NCBI GenBank assembly: GCA_036250225.1
Contig: JAPZLL010000015.1
Location: forward strand, 310,001 to 374,000
Source of the DNA: Cercophora sp. LCS_1
Taxonomy: Eukaryota > Ascomycota > Sordariomycetes > Sordariales > Lasiosphaeriaceae
Reading direction: 5' to 3'
Length of the DNA stretch: 64,000 bases
This document shows positions 33,284 through 43,288 of this stretch, piece by piece. The position numbers and the translations under genes were made by a program. The notes under the pieces are model-generated. The model saw only the letters and a program-made list of their open reading frames with translations, had not been told where the DNA came from and did no database searches. Position 1 is the stretch's first letter; the number at the start of each line of letters is the position of its first letter.

Positions 33284-36200
33284 TTATGCGTCTGCCAACA
33301 GAAAACCCTCTCTCACTCTCAGCCCCCGGTTCTCCTTCGCCATCCCCCACGCCGATAATATTGGATCTGGTGCTCGACAAGCTTCGCTGCCTGTGTGCAG
33401 GATATACCCCAACAAACTGCCGTCCGACTCTCTGTCCCGCTTTGTCCTGTCTCTTGGCCCAGATCCCGTAGGGAACCAAGTTTGTGATCTTGCTGCAGCC
33501 CGTATCGCATCCACCTCGACAATGCCCGAGGCACTCTCCGCCGGAGCCGGTGTTTTCGACATGAACAGCCACCACACCACCCACGCCACAATGCCGAGCT
33601 GCACCGCCCCGGCCCCGCCTATAAACAACCACGCAGTCCACGGCACAATCCGGAGCCTAGAGGAGGCCATGCCGCCGCTGGCTTCGACAACCATGTTATC
33701 GGGCAAGGCAAAGTTGGAGCCACTGCCGGAAGCCGAGCTGTTGGCAAAGAGCAGCGCCGTGACAGAGAACTGGACGGGTACCGCCAATAAGTTTTGTAGG
33801 CCGACGACCCGGCTGTCGTGATCGTCTGGAAACGTTTTGGAGTAGATGCGGTGCATCCAGGTGGACGCGTACACCAAGGCCTGCGAGTTGTTCCAATCCT
33901 GTGCTGGGGCCCACGGGGGCGGCGCCAGTGCTGTGCGAAAGATGGCTAGGTAGTCGCTTGCGAGGACGGGAACGGGCCGTGGGGATGAGAGAGGGGCTAC
34001 GTCTATGATGGCCTGCGTCACTCTGTCGTACGAGGTCTTGGTCGTGACCTCATACAGGGACATGCGTGTGGCCGAGCCCATGGGAGCGGTGCGCCAGGGC
34101 GGCGGATCGCCGACGTTGCAGCTGGCTGTCTGGTACAGAGGCTCGGGGCAGGCAGCCCAGCCGACGACCATGCCGAGGCCATCTTGGCGGATACAGATCT
34201 GGAGTCCATTGCCGATTTCCTGGCCTGCGTAGATGCACTCCTTTGCAATGTCAAAGGCCAAATCGCTTGGTCTGGGTTTGTCGTAGCGGATGACCATTCC
34301 CGTGGCGCCGGTGATGCGGATGGTCGGGTTGGCTGTAAAATCATTACTCGAATAGATGGAGCTGTTGAGGTAGGACCCGACCCGTCGGGCTTGCGAGATG
34401 GACCCAGGCAGGATGACAGATCGGCAGGTCCATTTGCAGTCGTCCAGGGCAAACGGGGCGGCATACATGGAGTTGCTGAGGAGGTTGAAACCAGAGGTGG
34501 CAAGCAGCATGGATATGTCCGAGGAGTTGACAGCGCCTGTGGCCTGGAAGAATCGCATGGTGGAGGGCAACGTCAAGCCAGCATAGACCATGACTGGCTT
34601 GGTGACCGGGACGAAGCTGAATGTAAAATCCGCTTGATCTGCACCATGTCAGAATAACGGTTGATGACGGCTTTACCGTGAGACGCGCCGTGGACTTACA
34701 CTTGACGATAGACCCTAGGGCCAGTGCGAGAAAGGGTAAGGCCAATCTGCAGCCGTCAGAACATAGTGAACAACGGCATGGGGATGAACGCACCGAAGCA
34801 ACGACCAGAAATTGAGAAATCGATTCGCCAAAGCGACCTGGAGGATGACTATCCAGCCAGAGGCGCCCTGGGCTGTCCAGGTTGCCCATGAGACTCCGGC
34901 GCTGCGGGCGGCCAGCGTCGGACGCAAAGCAGCGAGAAAATGCCTGATGGTGGCGGCAATGAGGACGGCAGAGTGATACGAAAGGACGGTCACAGCGTAG
35001 TTGGTCGTGGAGGCATCCCAGAAAACGCCACCTGGGGTCTCGACGTGGTCGCTGAGGAGCATGCGATATACGAACAGGGCGAAGAAGGTGTAGATAACGA
35101 AGGCGAAAGAAAGGGTAAATAGTAGCGGAGAAATGGAGCGCGCTTTAGCCCAGACTATGTGAGCGCGTCTTGCGTTGTGGAAGAAGCTCTTTCCTAATGT
35201 CTTGCCGGAGTTGCGCGGTGATATAGTGTCAAAAGCCTTTTCGTCGCGCCGGGCATATGCCGTTGTCTCATCCTTATGATCAAACCGGCCCTGTATCTTG
35301 TTCTTAGGGGTTGGCCCTCCCTTCATCTCAGCCCCTGTTGTTTTCGACTGCAGGAGAAGACCACGTTGGATCCGAGCGGCGAGCTGCTCATTGATTGCTA
35401 GCGCCTGGTTGTCGCCGGTCACGTAGCCGATAAACCCAAATGCCCTGTGCTTTGCCATGCAAGTCCAGGTCTCGACGGGTATCCTGAGAATGACGAGCGA
35501 CGAGTAGCTCCGGTAAAGCCCCTCGATCCGGACGGCATGACCCTGAAATGCCACCTCGGTTGCGCCGGCCGGAAGGGAGAGAACCCACTTCACCCAGGCA
35601 TCCATGTCCTTATCCGACAAGGCGTCTGGGGCCAACCTGACACTGACGAGCACCTCCGGGGCCACGTAGTCGAAGACCGGCCTCCGGGAAGAAGAAGCAG
35701 GCGTGATGGGAGCTATTTGCGTTTGTAATGGCGAAAGCCTGATAGGACGGTGGGGCTTGTTTGCGCACAGCCAGCGGTATATCGGAGTTCGACGCCGGTT
35801 TTGCTCGACGAGGTGGTGGCCGTTTGCATCACGCCTGAAGGTGCCATCCTCTTGCCTCTCCAATGCCGCGCCCCCCTTCTTGAGCTCGGAAATAAGCATC
35901 GAGTGCAACAAGACGTCGGAGGGGACAATGCTCGAGTCCCGCTGTGGGATTGAGAGTTTGCCGAGGACCTCGATGATACTATGCGTGAAAGAATGGGTGC
36001 CAACTTCGGCCGCAATGCCCGCAGGACCTGGCTCAAAGCCTGTAGCTGTAATAGCCGACACAACGCCCTTTCCAGTCGAGGTAAATGCTTGCGGGACGGC
36101 TTGACACGAGTCAAAGAGTAACAGAGTATCGGCATCCATTTCCTGGAAAAAGTTGAGGATGGCAGACGAGTTAAAGGACGAACCTCCTTCTCTTTTCCTG

Positions 36201-36776
36201 TATGGGTATGCTGCGTCAGTGTAGAACAACCAGGGACAAGTGTGGCACTCACGATATCCACGTTGGCTGAGGTTGCTCGTCCTGGCAGGCGTGGCCGCCG
36301 TAGTACAAGATAAACAAGTTGTCTTCCATATCGTACACCTCAAGGATCGATTCGATCTTCCGGATGAGACTGACGTAGCCACGTTTTGCTGATGGTATCG
36401 CCCAGGTCTCGACATTGAAATGATAGCTGTCGCGGAGCACCTCGGCGAGCCCCTTGATCTCGGCCCCGACGCCAAGGTCGTCGTCCTCCCAGCTGACAAG
36501 CAACGCAATGACGCGCTTATACGGGATATGACGCGTCGCCCATTTCGCTTTGCACCCGTCACGCAACCTGTCGACAAATGAAGCGAGGTTAGGAAAGTGA
36601 TGTTCGGCGCGCTCCAATTCTAGGCTTTCTTCATGCAGCGTGAAAAAGTCGCGGGCGGCTTCGTTGGTTCCATCGGTCATGCGCAGTCGCTTGAGGGCTC
36701 GAGAAGGAGTCGAAGCGACCGATTTCAAGGGCGTTAAGGGATCAGACGCAAAGGTCTCCTCCCCAGAGACATCCAT
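33284..36776 (-). CDS. membrane protein with caspase-like N-terminal domain
   Basis: Four exons: 36253-36776, 34794-36197, 34700-34746 and 33284-34638. Introns of 55, 47 and 61 nt all have GT-AG borders and the frame holds through to 1,109 residues. The ATG at 36776 is chosen; one at 36812 is also possible. Residues ~85-260 form a caspase/metacaspase-like fold: VIALLVSWEDDD, LFILYYGGHA (catalytic His ~162) and TLLLFDSCQA (catalytic Cys ~206). A linker to ~525 follows, then hydrophobic segments at ~531-555, ~575-597 and ~620-660, a ~320-residue region with N-glycosylation sites and Cys (VNSSDI, YLNSSIYSS, CPEPLYQTASC), a last helix at ~989-1018 (PWTAWLFIGGAGAVQLGIVAW) and a basic tail. The catalytic dyad is present. 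Role in cell death is inference; the topology of the ectodomain is predicted only by eye. Confidence 0.85.
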
Positions 36777-37266
36777 TTTAGAAGCCAGAACTCGCCCGGG
36801 ATGCGGCCTCATTGGAACAAAGTGCCTACCCGGGAGTCGCTCGACTTTGGCAGCTTTGGGGGACCAGGCTATGAAAAGCGGGGTAGCACATCTTGACAGC
36901 CTGGGTTCACCGAGACCCGATCGGGGCGGCGGTGTGTGGTTGATCGTGGTTGGAATTGTGATTGGCGGCCCTTGAACCAATCGAAATCCAGGAGACGGAC
37001 AGCACTGGTCAGGTAGTCAGTTGGAGTGCTGGCTGACGACTTCAATACCGCACAAGAGTGATGAATAATGTCAAGATCAGACAGAAAATATTTGCTCCAA
37101 GCCCTATGATACGCCAGCATCCATCGTTGTAGTCATTAATACAAAGTCCCTGACCTTTCCCTCGATTGCATCCTGTTTCCTGCTGTGTCCATTGACTCGC
37201 CACAACTACATCCACCAGCTTGCATCTGGTCTCCCGTTTCTTCCATCTCAGCCAGTCTACCCTCAC
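36777..37266. other. spacer upstream of the caspase-like gene
   Basis: About 490 bases. It holds the promoter of the leftward gene and the 3' end of the CFEM-like gene. In-frame sequence continues upstream of 36776 to about 36980 without a stop, so an earlier start cannot be excluded. Confidence 0.5.
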
Positions 37267-38025
37267 CTAAAACTTGTCACCCAGACGCTGGTGTCGGTTC
37301 TCCCTCGCCTTCTTGCGAGCCAAGATGACCCTGGTCACGATACCGATGATTCCCACCACGATTGAGCACACCGAGACAGCAATACCAATCATGGCACCCG
37401 TGCTCAGTCCTGGGGAAGCACCAGAGCCGCCGGATGACCCGTCTGCACTGCTTTGGCCCGTTGCCGCTGGTTGATCGTTTCCGGTTCCGGCTCGCTGGCC
37501 CGTGGTTGCTGCGCCGGTCGGGTTGGATCCTGCCAAGTCACCGTTAGCAGGGACACCTCCACCAAAACTAAAAACTAGAAAGAAAAAAGAAGGAGGAGGA
37601 GGAGGAGGAAACGCACCCTGGCCCGCCTGTGTCGTCTTGGGCGCCACCGCAGGAGCAGCAGTGACATCAAACCCGTTTTCCACGCAATACGAGTTGTACA
37701 CGCTGATGGCCATCGAAATGTCCCCTTCCGGAGGACCAACAGTGCAGTAGGTGGTACCGCACGAGCTCAGATGCTTGGACGCAACCGACGCCAGGTCTGT
37801 CCTGCACAGACATTCGTTCTGGTACGGATACACACATCCCAACTCCCCAATGAGATCGACGCTTCCGTTCCAAACGAGACAGTCTCGTGCGCATTCTCGC
37901 ATAGCCTTGTAGGCCGGCTCGGATCGGATCGAGACAAGCGTTGCGAGTGCGAATCGGACTTGCAACAGCGCTGTGAAGAGAAGCAGCGCCATGCGGGCAG
38001 CGGGGTTGGTTATGAGTCGGGCCAT
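37267..38025 (-). CDS. CFEM-like cysteine-rich single-pass membrane protein
   Basis: Exons 37617-38025 and 37267-37529 are joined in phase 1 over an 87-nt intron (GTGCGT...TTGGCAG) that keeps the frame, so it would otherwise be read as a Pro/Phe-rich insert. The product is 223 residues. Signal peptide ARMALLLFTALLQVRFALA; then eight Cys in ~75 residues (CARDCLVWNG, LGCVYPYQNECLCRTDL, LSSCGTTYCTVG, YCVENG), a CFEM-like spacing. A Ser/Gly/Thr-rich stalk is followed by a transmembrane helix (AMIGIAVSVCSIVVGIIGIV) and a short basic tail. Relatives are extracellular membrane proteins of unknown ligand; CFEM members can bind heme. Plasma membrane, N-terminus outside. Confidence 0.75.
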   Translation of the reverse strand: MARLITNPAARMALLLFTALLQVRFALATLVSIRSEPAYKAMRECARDCLVWNGSVDLIGELGCVYPYQNECLCRTDLASVASKHLSSCGTTYCTVGPPEGDISMAISVYNSYCVENGFDVTAAPAVAPKTTQAGQGAFPPPPPPSFFFLVFSFGGGVPANGDLAGSNPTGAATTGQRAGTGNDQPAATGQSSADGSSGGSGASPGLSTGAMIGIAVSVCSIVVGIIGIVTRVILARKKARENRHQRLGDKF

Positions 38026-38587
38026 GGTTGGCAAAGGGCAAGAATGAAAAGCAGAGTCGATGAAAGCAAAAAACGAGCGATTCGGCAAGTGAACGAACGA
38101 TTCAACGAGGGAAAGGGTCGGGTCCCAGGCACACGGGTTCCCTGGGACATGTCCAGTTTTGTAAGTCACGCCTCGGTCGCCGAGGCCCAGACGCCCGGCG
38201 GCAATGCAGGAGTTTCCTGCCCAGTTTCAACCCACAGTGAACCATAGTGTTGCAAAATGGATTCTTTTTCGGCCGCCATGGCTGGCTTTCGTCCTTGTGA
38301 GTGGGTGGTGGTGGTCTAGACTCTGTGCGGCTGAACGAGATATCGACGCCACCATGTTGGAGCCCCTGTTTCGTGGAGCTGCACCGGCATGCGCTGGCTG
38401 CCGGGCTGGGGTCCGCGCTTAGAAGGAGGGATTGTGCGGCTGACGATGCACGCCATCGGATTTATGGAGTGCGGAGCCGCACATGCAAAGGGGAAAAAAA
38501 TGCGTTGGGGAGCGCGTCACTGCCAATTTGTGGGTGAGGCGAAGGAGCCGAACTCATTTGTGAAGGCTACCTGTCGGATACTTGATG
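38026..38587. other. intergenic, no gene seen
   Basis: About 560 bases between two leftward genes. No convincing frame was found. Confidence 0.5.
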
Positions 38588-40390
38588 TCAACGTCCCTCG
38601 ACGTTGTCGGATTTGGGGTCCAGTTGACTCTCAGCGCTTGGTTTCCGCCCATATACAACCCGGTATTCCGTATACATGAGACGCTTGTGGAGGTCTTTGT
38701 GATTTTTCATCGCTGTTTTGAAACAGGATACCTCTTCATCAATCCGGTCTTGCTCCCATTTCAGTCCTCGACTGAGCGGCACTTGCGCAATCGACTCGGC
38801 AGAGGTCACAGAAATGACCTCCCAGTACGCTCCAGCCAGCTTCAAAGATTTCATCTTCGGCCACTGTCCAACCGGTATTTTGACGGCAGTCTCCACGACG
38901 TCAACAAATCCTTGTTCGTCTAGTATCTCCGACACGATACCCTGCCAACAAGTTGTGGGGTTGAAGCCGAGGGCAGATATCCCCTTTCCAACCAAGTCCC
39001 AGAATCGTGGGATTGGGTGATCGGAATCAAAAGACTCGGCTTCGGACTTAACCCGATGATCTAAGAACTGAAACTCGATCCATCCGCCTGATGTTAGGGA
39101 ACTAAGTTTTGGAAAGTAAGCCATAATCCCGACGCAGATTGACGTAGCATACTTGAAAGCGTGGCGCACCACGGCAGAGAAGTCTTTGATCGCTAGATTC
39201 AAGTCCCGACCAAATACATACTCGGGTGACCGGAAGGATGGGCACCAAGGATTATCATCCGTGAAGCCCCCAGGCATGTTTTCGAAATCGTCAAGGACAA
39301 AACTGACGTTGGGTGGCGTCCAGCCAGGTTGAGAGGGATGGAGGTCAATTCCAACAACCTCGGCTTCAGGGTGCTCGTCTCCCACTGTAAAGCCGTGACC
39401 AAATACGATTAGCAGCTCCCAACCCAATATGACGCCGAGACATGGGAAACCAAAGGGCTACATACTGTCAATTGCCCATATTCCGGTGCCAGTGCCGAGC
39501 TCACCAATCCTTTTAGGATCCTTGATCGGCGCCAGGCAAAGTTTCTCGCACAACAGCAGAACCATGGCATGTTTCATATCCGCCGCGTCTTTGTCACTCC
39601 CTTCGCGTAGGAAGTAGTAAGTCCAGTCGCCAATATCGTGCGGCATGCCTTTTTCGTCGCCTAGCTCCAGCGTTCTTGTGTAACTCACAACCTTGCGACA
39701 AAGTCAGTCAAACAGGGCAGGTAGGTACATGACGGGATTGTGGCTTGTGCATACCGATTCATAATCATTGTCATTAGACTCGCTCTGCTCGTATACTTTT
39801 GATTCCCCTGCAGTCGGTTCATCTCCCTCGAGCATCTGACCAGTGACAGACTCCTTGGGTTCTGTGGCTTCTCTGCGGGGCGTTGAGGCCCTCGATTCCG
39901 CAGCCGCCACGCTGTTTTGCCTGCTGACATGTCCGATGGCAGTGAAATCTCTTGGTGATGATACCGAAGGCCGAGGAGACAGAGAGCGCGATACCCGAGA
40001 CCGAAACGCCCCAGGGTGAGGCGTCGACTCTCGATCCGCGGACGCATAATCCTCGACGGGCTCTGCGAGGAGGTGCCGGTTCTGCACCTTGACGTGGCCA
40101 GGGCGCCCGAGATGTGCGGGACAAATGCTCGGGCTGAAGCGCGTTAGCCGATTGCTGCAGGCCTGATCAGGGGTTTGGCGGCCTCGGGCAGCGCGCCTAA
40201 AGATGCAGGATGGTAGAGCAGGGGACATATTTCCTGTCTTTAAGCCGACTTCATCGCCAGTAAAGCGATTACTTTTGTAAGACGGAACTTGGTAATAAGC
40301 GAACTCGTTCTCGCCTGGTTGTTTTCGCGTTTGGGCTGCTCGGGGTGCCTTGGTCTGCCCCGCGGAGCTGCGGCGGGAGGACGTGGCCAT
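38588..40390 (-). CDS. LaeA-like SAM-dependent methyltransferase
   Basis: Exons 39755-40390, 39466-39691 and 38588-39384 are separated by introns of 63 and 81 nt (GTATGC...GCAAG and GTATGT...TTACAG). The product is 552 residues. The last ~340 residues are the LaeA-like class I methyltransferase: DIGDWTYYFLREGSDKD-like start, motif I ELGTGTGIWAIDMGDEHP (about residue 276 on; the join completes IDMGDEHPEAEV), VVGIDLHPSQPGWTPPNV and DDFENMPGG, then PVGQWPKMKSLKLAGAY near the end. The first ~210 residues are Ser/Arg/Pro-rich and disordered, longer than usual for LaeA. LaeA-type proteins influence secondary metabolism and development; most paralogues are untested. The nearby P450 is 10 kb away and not clearly linked. 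Confidence 0.85.
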
Positions 40391-40407
40391 GTTAGATGGT
40401 GACTCGC

Positions 40408-40839
40408 CTAAAAGCCCTTGCTGCTCCTGATCGAAGCAACCTTCTGCAGGCCGCGTCCAAAGACTCGCCGCTGCCAGTGGTTGTTTGCGAAGACGAGGCT
40501 CTCGGGCGTGGGAAACTGGACGTGCAAGAGAGGGTTTGAGTTCATGGCGGCGACGTGGATTTCGGCAATCCGTGCCGCGTCGGCAGCCGTCGGTCGCGAG
40601 ACGATGAAGCGGGACGTCCTGGCTGGGTCTCCGCGCATCGCTTGCACGCGACGTTGACAAGGCCAAAGGCTCGGCCTCACATAGAAATCGTGGGGGATGC
40701 CGTCGCGGTTATGTTCGTGCGGTAGCTTGCGGAAGAGGTACTCCAGGGTGACCATGAGGGAGCAGGTAAAAAGAAACAAGGCTGCCAGAAATGGTACCCG
40801 CAAGGGGAATGCTTTGTAATTGGGAATATCATGCCTCAT
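40408..40839 (-). pseudogene. 5' fragment of a GNAT acetyltransferase gene
   Basis: The frame contains a GNAT N-terminus, SRPTAADAARIAEIHVAAM followed by NPLLHVQFPTPESL, characteristic of fungal acetyltransferases, but after ~15 further residues the similarity is lost (HWQRRVFGRGLQKV...) and the frame stops at 40408. The acetyl-CoA-binding motif is absent. The first ~65 codons before the GNAT part include a hydrophobic stretch (FPLRVPFLAALFLFTCSLMV) that does not belong to GNAT proteins. It abuts the start of the methyltransferase gene, 18 bases away. Reads as a truncated gene remnant or a rearrangement junction. Confidence 0.55.
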
Positions 40840-41208
40840 TTTTGACTATATTTCGGCTAGGTGGCGTAAAGGTCGGCAATGGAAATCATTGTCAATAGCA
40901 AAGAGCCGATGGGTCTCTCTCTGCAAAACTCCAGATGCAGCAACCAGGCACCTAGTACCTCCATGAACACACCGAAACTTCTCAATTTCACTACTCTTCA
41001 TCGGATCACGGCAAGATGCATCGTGAGTCCGTGGGCGTTGCAATCACCAGATTGGCAGGCATGAGTTTCGCGACCGAATGTGATAGTTGGGAGAGCACAA
41101 GTTGGTGTCTAGTGTATACTCGTTTGCTTCCAATCCCACATTTGGGATCTGGAGGTCTAGCCCGGACAAACCTACCTGTAGATACTAGCTACTCTCTATC
41201 GACTGAAG
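40840..41208. other. intergenic, no gene seen
   Basis: Short spacer with no recognisable frame on either strand. Confidence 0.5.
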
Positions 41209-42336
41209 TCACTCTCCAATCGCCATCCATGATATACCACAAGAGCACAGCAACGTCTGTCCCCAGCTATCAGCATGTGCAGTAAACCCTTTCAGATCGA
41301 CCTCAGTCGCGTACACCTTGACCCTGAAGTTGGACCCATTGTGTATGTCCACCGAGCTGATGGTGACGATGACCGAGGGGATGGACCTGAACTGGTTGGA
41401 GAATTTGATGCGAGCCTCGGTAGGTAACCACGGTCGAACATCCATGTCCCGCATCCCGCTCTCAATGATGGAGATCCGCCGTGCAACAGCCGACGAAACC
41501 AAGGCCGAAAGTCCCTCCACTGTCTTCGAGAGGGCCTCAACCTTCGTAGCCAGACTGAAGAGGTCATTGCCGAGCCCATCCCTACTCGCAGCATTTCCAA
41601 GACCCCCACCACCAATACTACCACCACCGTAACGACCACTTCCGCCGTCTCCACCAATGACTGCTTTCCCTCCCATCCCCGTCCCTCCAGTCGCATCCGC
41701 GGTACCCCCCTCACCCCCCGTACCAGCCCCGCCCGTCCCACCTGCGCCCTCCCCCTTTGCGATGGCCCCTGCAGCTGCCCCAGCTGCCGCCAACGCCCCA
41801 GCCGAAGCCCCGGATGAAGCCGCCGCTCCGGCCGCGGCCCCGGCTGCAGCTCCCGCTGCGGCCTTCGCTCCTGCCGAAGCCCCTGCAGCAGCACCCGCAA
41901 CAGCAGCAGCTCCCGCTGCGGCTCCAGCTGCCGCAACTCCGGATCCGAATCCGGACCCGGACCCACCCGTCCCGGTCGCGGTGGACCCACTCATCGCGGA
42001 CCCACCCGTGCTGTACACATTCACCGTGACCTGCGGCCGAAAGAAAAGACGCCGCATGCGTCCTTCATGTAGTTCATCGTCTATCCGCTGCCTCGGGCTG
42101 GGCGTGTTGAACGCGTAGTTGCCCTGGAGGACATCTTGCTGGAGGAAGGTGTCGAACTTGTCATCGGGGCCGAGGAGGATGCAGTCGTCCGGCCAGGTGA
42201 GGTCAATGTTTTCGAGGAGGTTGGGGGGGAGATTGGGGGGCCGTCGGGGGGTGGAGCTCAGTGGGGTGGTGTTGAGGTCGGGTTTTGGGTTGGGAGCGGA
42301 GTGTGGGTGGTTTCTGGTGCTGGGTTGAGGGAGCAT
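41209..42336 (-). CDS. H-type lectin domain protein with Ala/Gly-rich region
   Basis: A 375-residue single-exon protein with start ATG at 42336 (MLPQPSTRNH). The N-terminal ~50 residues are Pro-rich; a conserved-looking segment follows (NIDLTWPDDCILLGPDDKFD, LQGNYAFNTPSPRQRIDDEL). Residues ~120-255 are almost only Ala and Gly (GAAAGA-type, then GGAGTGGEGG). A predicted coiled coil comes next (SLATKVEALSKTVEGLSALV), and the C-terminal ~75 residues match the H-type lectin fold: FSNQFRSIPSVIVTISSVDI, FRVKVYATEVDLKGF and the CGISWMAIG end. H-type lectins bind N-acetylgalactosamine-like sugars as coiled-coil oligomers. No signal peptide, so probably cytosolic. A plus-strand frame over the same region is its shadow. 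Confidence 0.78.
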   Translation of the reverse strand: MLPQPSTRNHPHSAPNPKPDLNTTPLSSTPRRPPNLPPNLLENIDLTWPDDCILLGPDDKFDTFLQQDVLQGNYAFNTPSPRQRIDDELHEGRMRRLFFRPQVTVNVYSTGGSAMSGSTATGTGGSGSGFGSGVAAAGAAAGAAAVAGAAAGASAGAKAAAGAAAGAAAGAAASSGASAGALAAAGAAAGAIAKGEGAGGTGGAGTGGEGGTADATGGTGMGGKAVIGGDGGSGRYGGGSIGGGGLGNAASRDGLGNDLFSLATKVEALSKTVEGLSALVSSAVARRISIIESGMRDMDVRPWLPTEARIKFSNQFRSIPSVIVTISSVDIHNGSNFRVKVYATEVDLKGFTAHADSWGQTLLCSCGISWMAIGE

Positions 42337-42820
42337 TTTTGGGCTTGTTTTTTTTTTTTTTTTTTTTTCGCTGGTCACGGTAGGAAAGTAAAGGTGTAGA
42401 GGGAGGTGAGAGAGGAGAGGAGGTTCATGTTCACTGGCCCTTGTGGCTTCCAAGAACTTTGCGGATTGGGCTTGAGCCTTGACTCGGTCATAATCTGGGA
42501 TATGACCTTAACCCATCTGGCAGGTCGCGACAACTGGATGAATGAACGGGACCATGTACCTAAGAGACTAAAGTATCAGGAAATGAACCAAAGTACCAAA
42601 CATGTAGATACGGTACCAGCACCGCATCTGACTTCCTGAATGGCTGCCTGCAGTTAAAACGTCAATAGAAGTCTTGTGGCAAGGCTCTTGTCGCGACTGG
42701 AAGCACGGACACCTCTCGCTTTCATACCCAATTCGGCCCAACCTTCTCATTTGCCAACGACCACAGCCTTGACTTCCAATGTGACCAGTCACCCCAGCTA
42801 GGAGTAATCCACACTCCCGA
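42337..42820. other. intergenic with long T tract
   Basis: A T19 tract at about 42350-42368 (an A tract in the lectin-gene promoter orientation). A leftward frame from 43134 to 42568 is a shadow of the next gene. Nothing else was recognised. Confidence 0.5.
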
Positions 42821-43288
42821 TCACGGAATGCTCCGTTGCGCTGCAACCGCACTCCCGCCATGCGCGGCTCCCCCATGGACATTCTGACCATACGCATCGC
42901 CGCCCCGCGCATCACCCCCAAGCACCTCCATGCCGAGTTGTGGTTGCTGGTCCTGCTCCCGGTTCTTTTCCCCAACACCGTTGGTCGTATCGGGGACGTC
43001 AGAACCGGTGCCCAAATGGGCGCTTCCGCCTTCGGCGTCCCCTCCATGCGCTCCCTCTCCATGGGCGTCCCCCCCACGAGCATCGCCGCCCCGAACGGAA
43101 AGTTGATGGCGAATCGCGCTTCCAAGCTTCCCAATTGGGGTCGCGGGGTATTTCCAAGCGCAGAAGGAGATGATGGCGCCCAACAGCGCTAGCACCCCGG
43201 AGGGGATACCCACCGCGAGCCCGACAATGTCCGACGTGGACAGGCCCGAGCTGCCAGAGCCGTCGCTGGTGGGGGGTGGGGAGGACAT
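42821..43288 (-). CDS. small single-pass membrane protein with GGDA-type repeats
   Basis: A 155-residue single-exon protein. The N-terminus is short and Ser/Gly-rich (MSSPPPTSDGSGSSG), followed by one hydrophobic helix (SDIVGLAVGIPSGVLALLGAIIS), FCAWKYP and a basic juxtamembrane segment. The C-terminal ~90 residues repeat a Gly-Gly-x-Ala unit: RGGDARGGDAHGEGAHGGDA, AEGGSAHLG, then later LGGDARGGDAYGQNVHGG and AAHGGSA. Without a cleavable signal the tail is likely cytosolic. The architecture of a membrane anchor plus short repeats is common for uncharacterised fungal proteins. The GGDAEGG unit recurs in the 45.8 kb gene, suggesting a shared assembly or binding motif. Confidence 0.7.
   Translation of the reverse strand: MSSPPPTSDGSGSSGLSTSDIVGLAVGIPSGVLALLGAIISFCAWKYPATPIGKLGSAIRHQLSVRGGDARGGDAHGEGAHGGDAEGGSAHLGTGSDVPDTTNGVGEKNREQDQQPQLGMEVLGGDARGGDAYGQNVHGGAAHGGSAVAAQRSIP

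Noticed and set aside
36777..36980. N-terminal extension of the caspase-like protein
   Set aside because: The frame is open but begins at TTG and reads low-quality sequence; ATGs at 36812 and 36776 are better starts. Kept only as a possibility.
37530..37616. Pro/Phe-rich insert in the CFEM-like protein
   Set aside because: The stretch has a GTGCGT donor, a CTAAC branch site and a GCAG acceptor and is a multiple of three long, so it reads through by chance; treated as an intron.
26562..40390. P450 and LaeA-like methyltransferase as parts of a secondary-metabolite cluster
   Set aside because: They are ~10 kb apart with unrelated genes between, and no PKS, NRPS, terpene or DMATS core enzyme is present in the window.
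41657..42118. 153-codon Pro/Ala-rich plus-strand frame
   Set aside because: It is the mirror of the GAAAGA repeats of the H-type lectin gene on the other strand.
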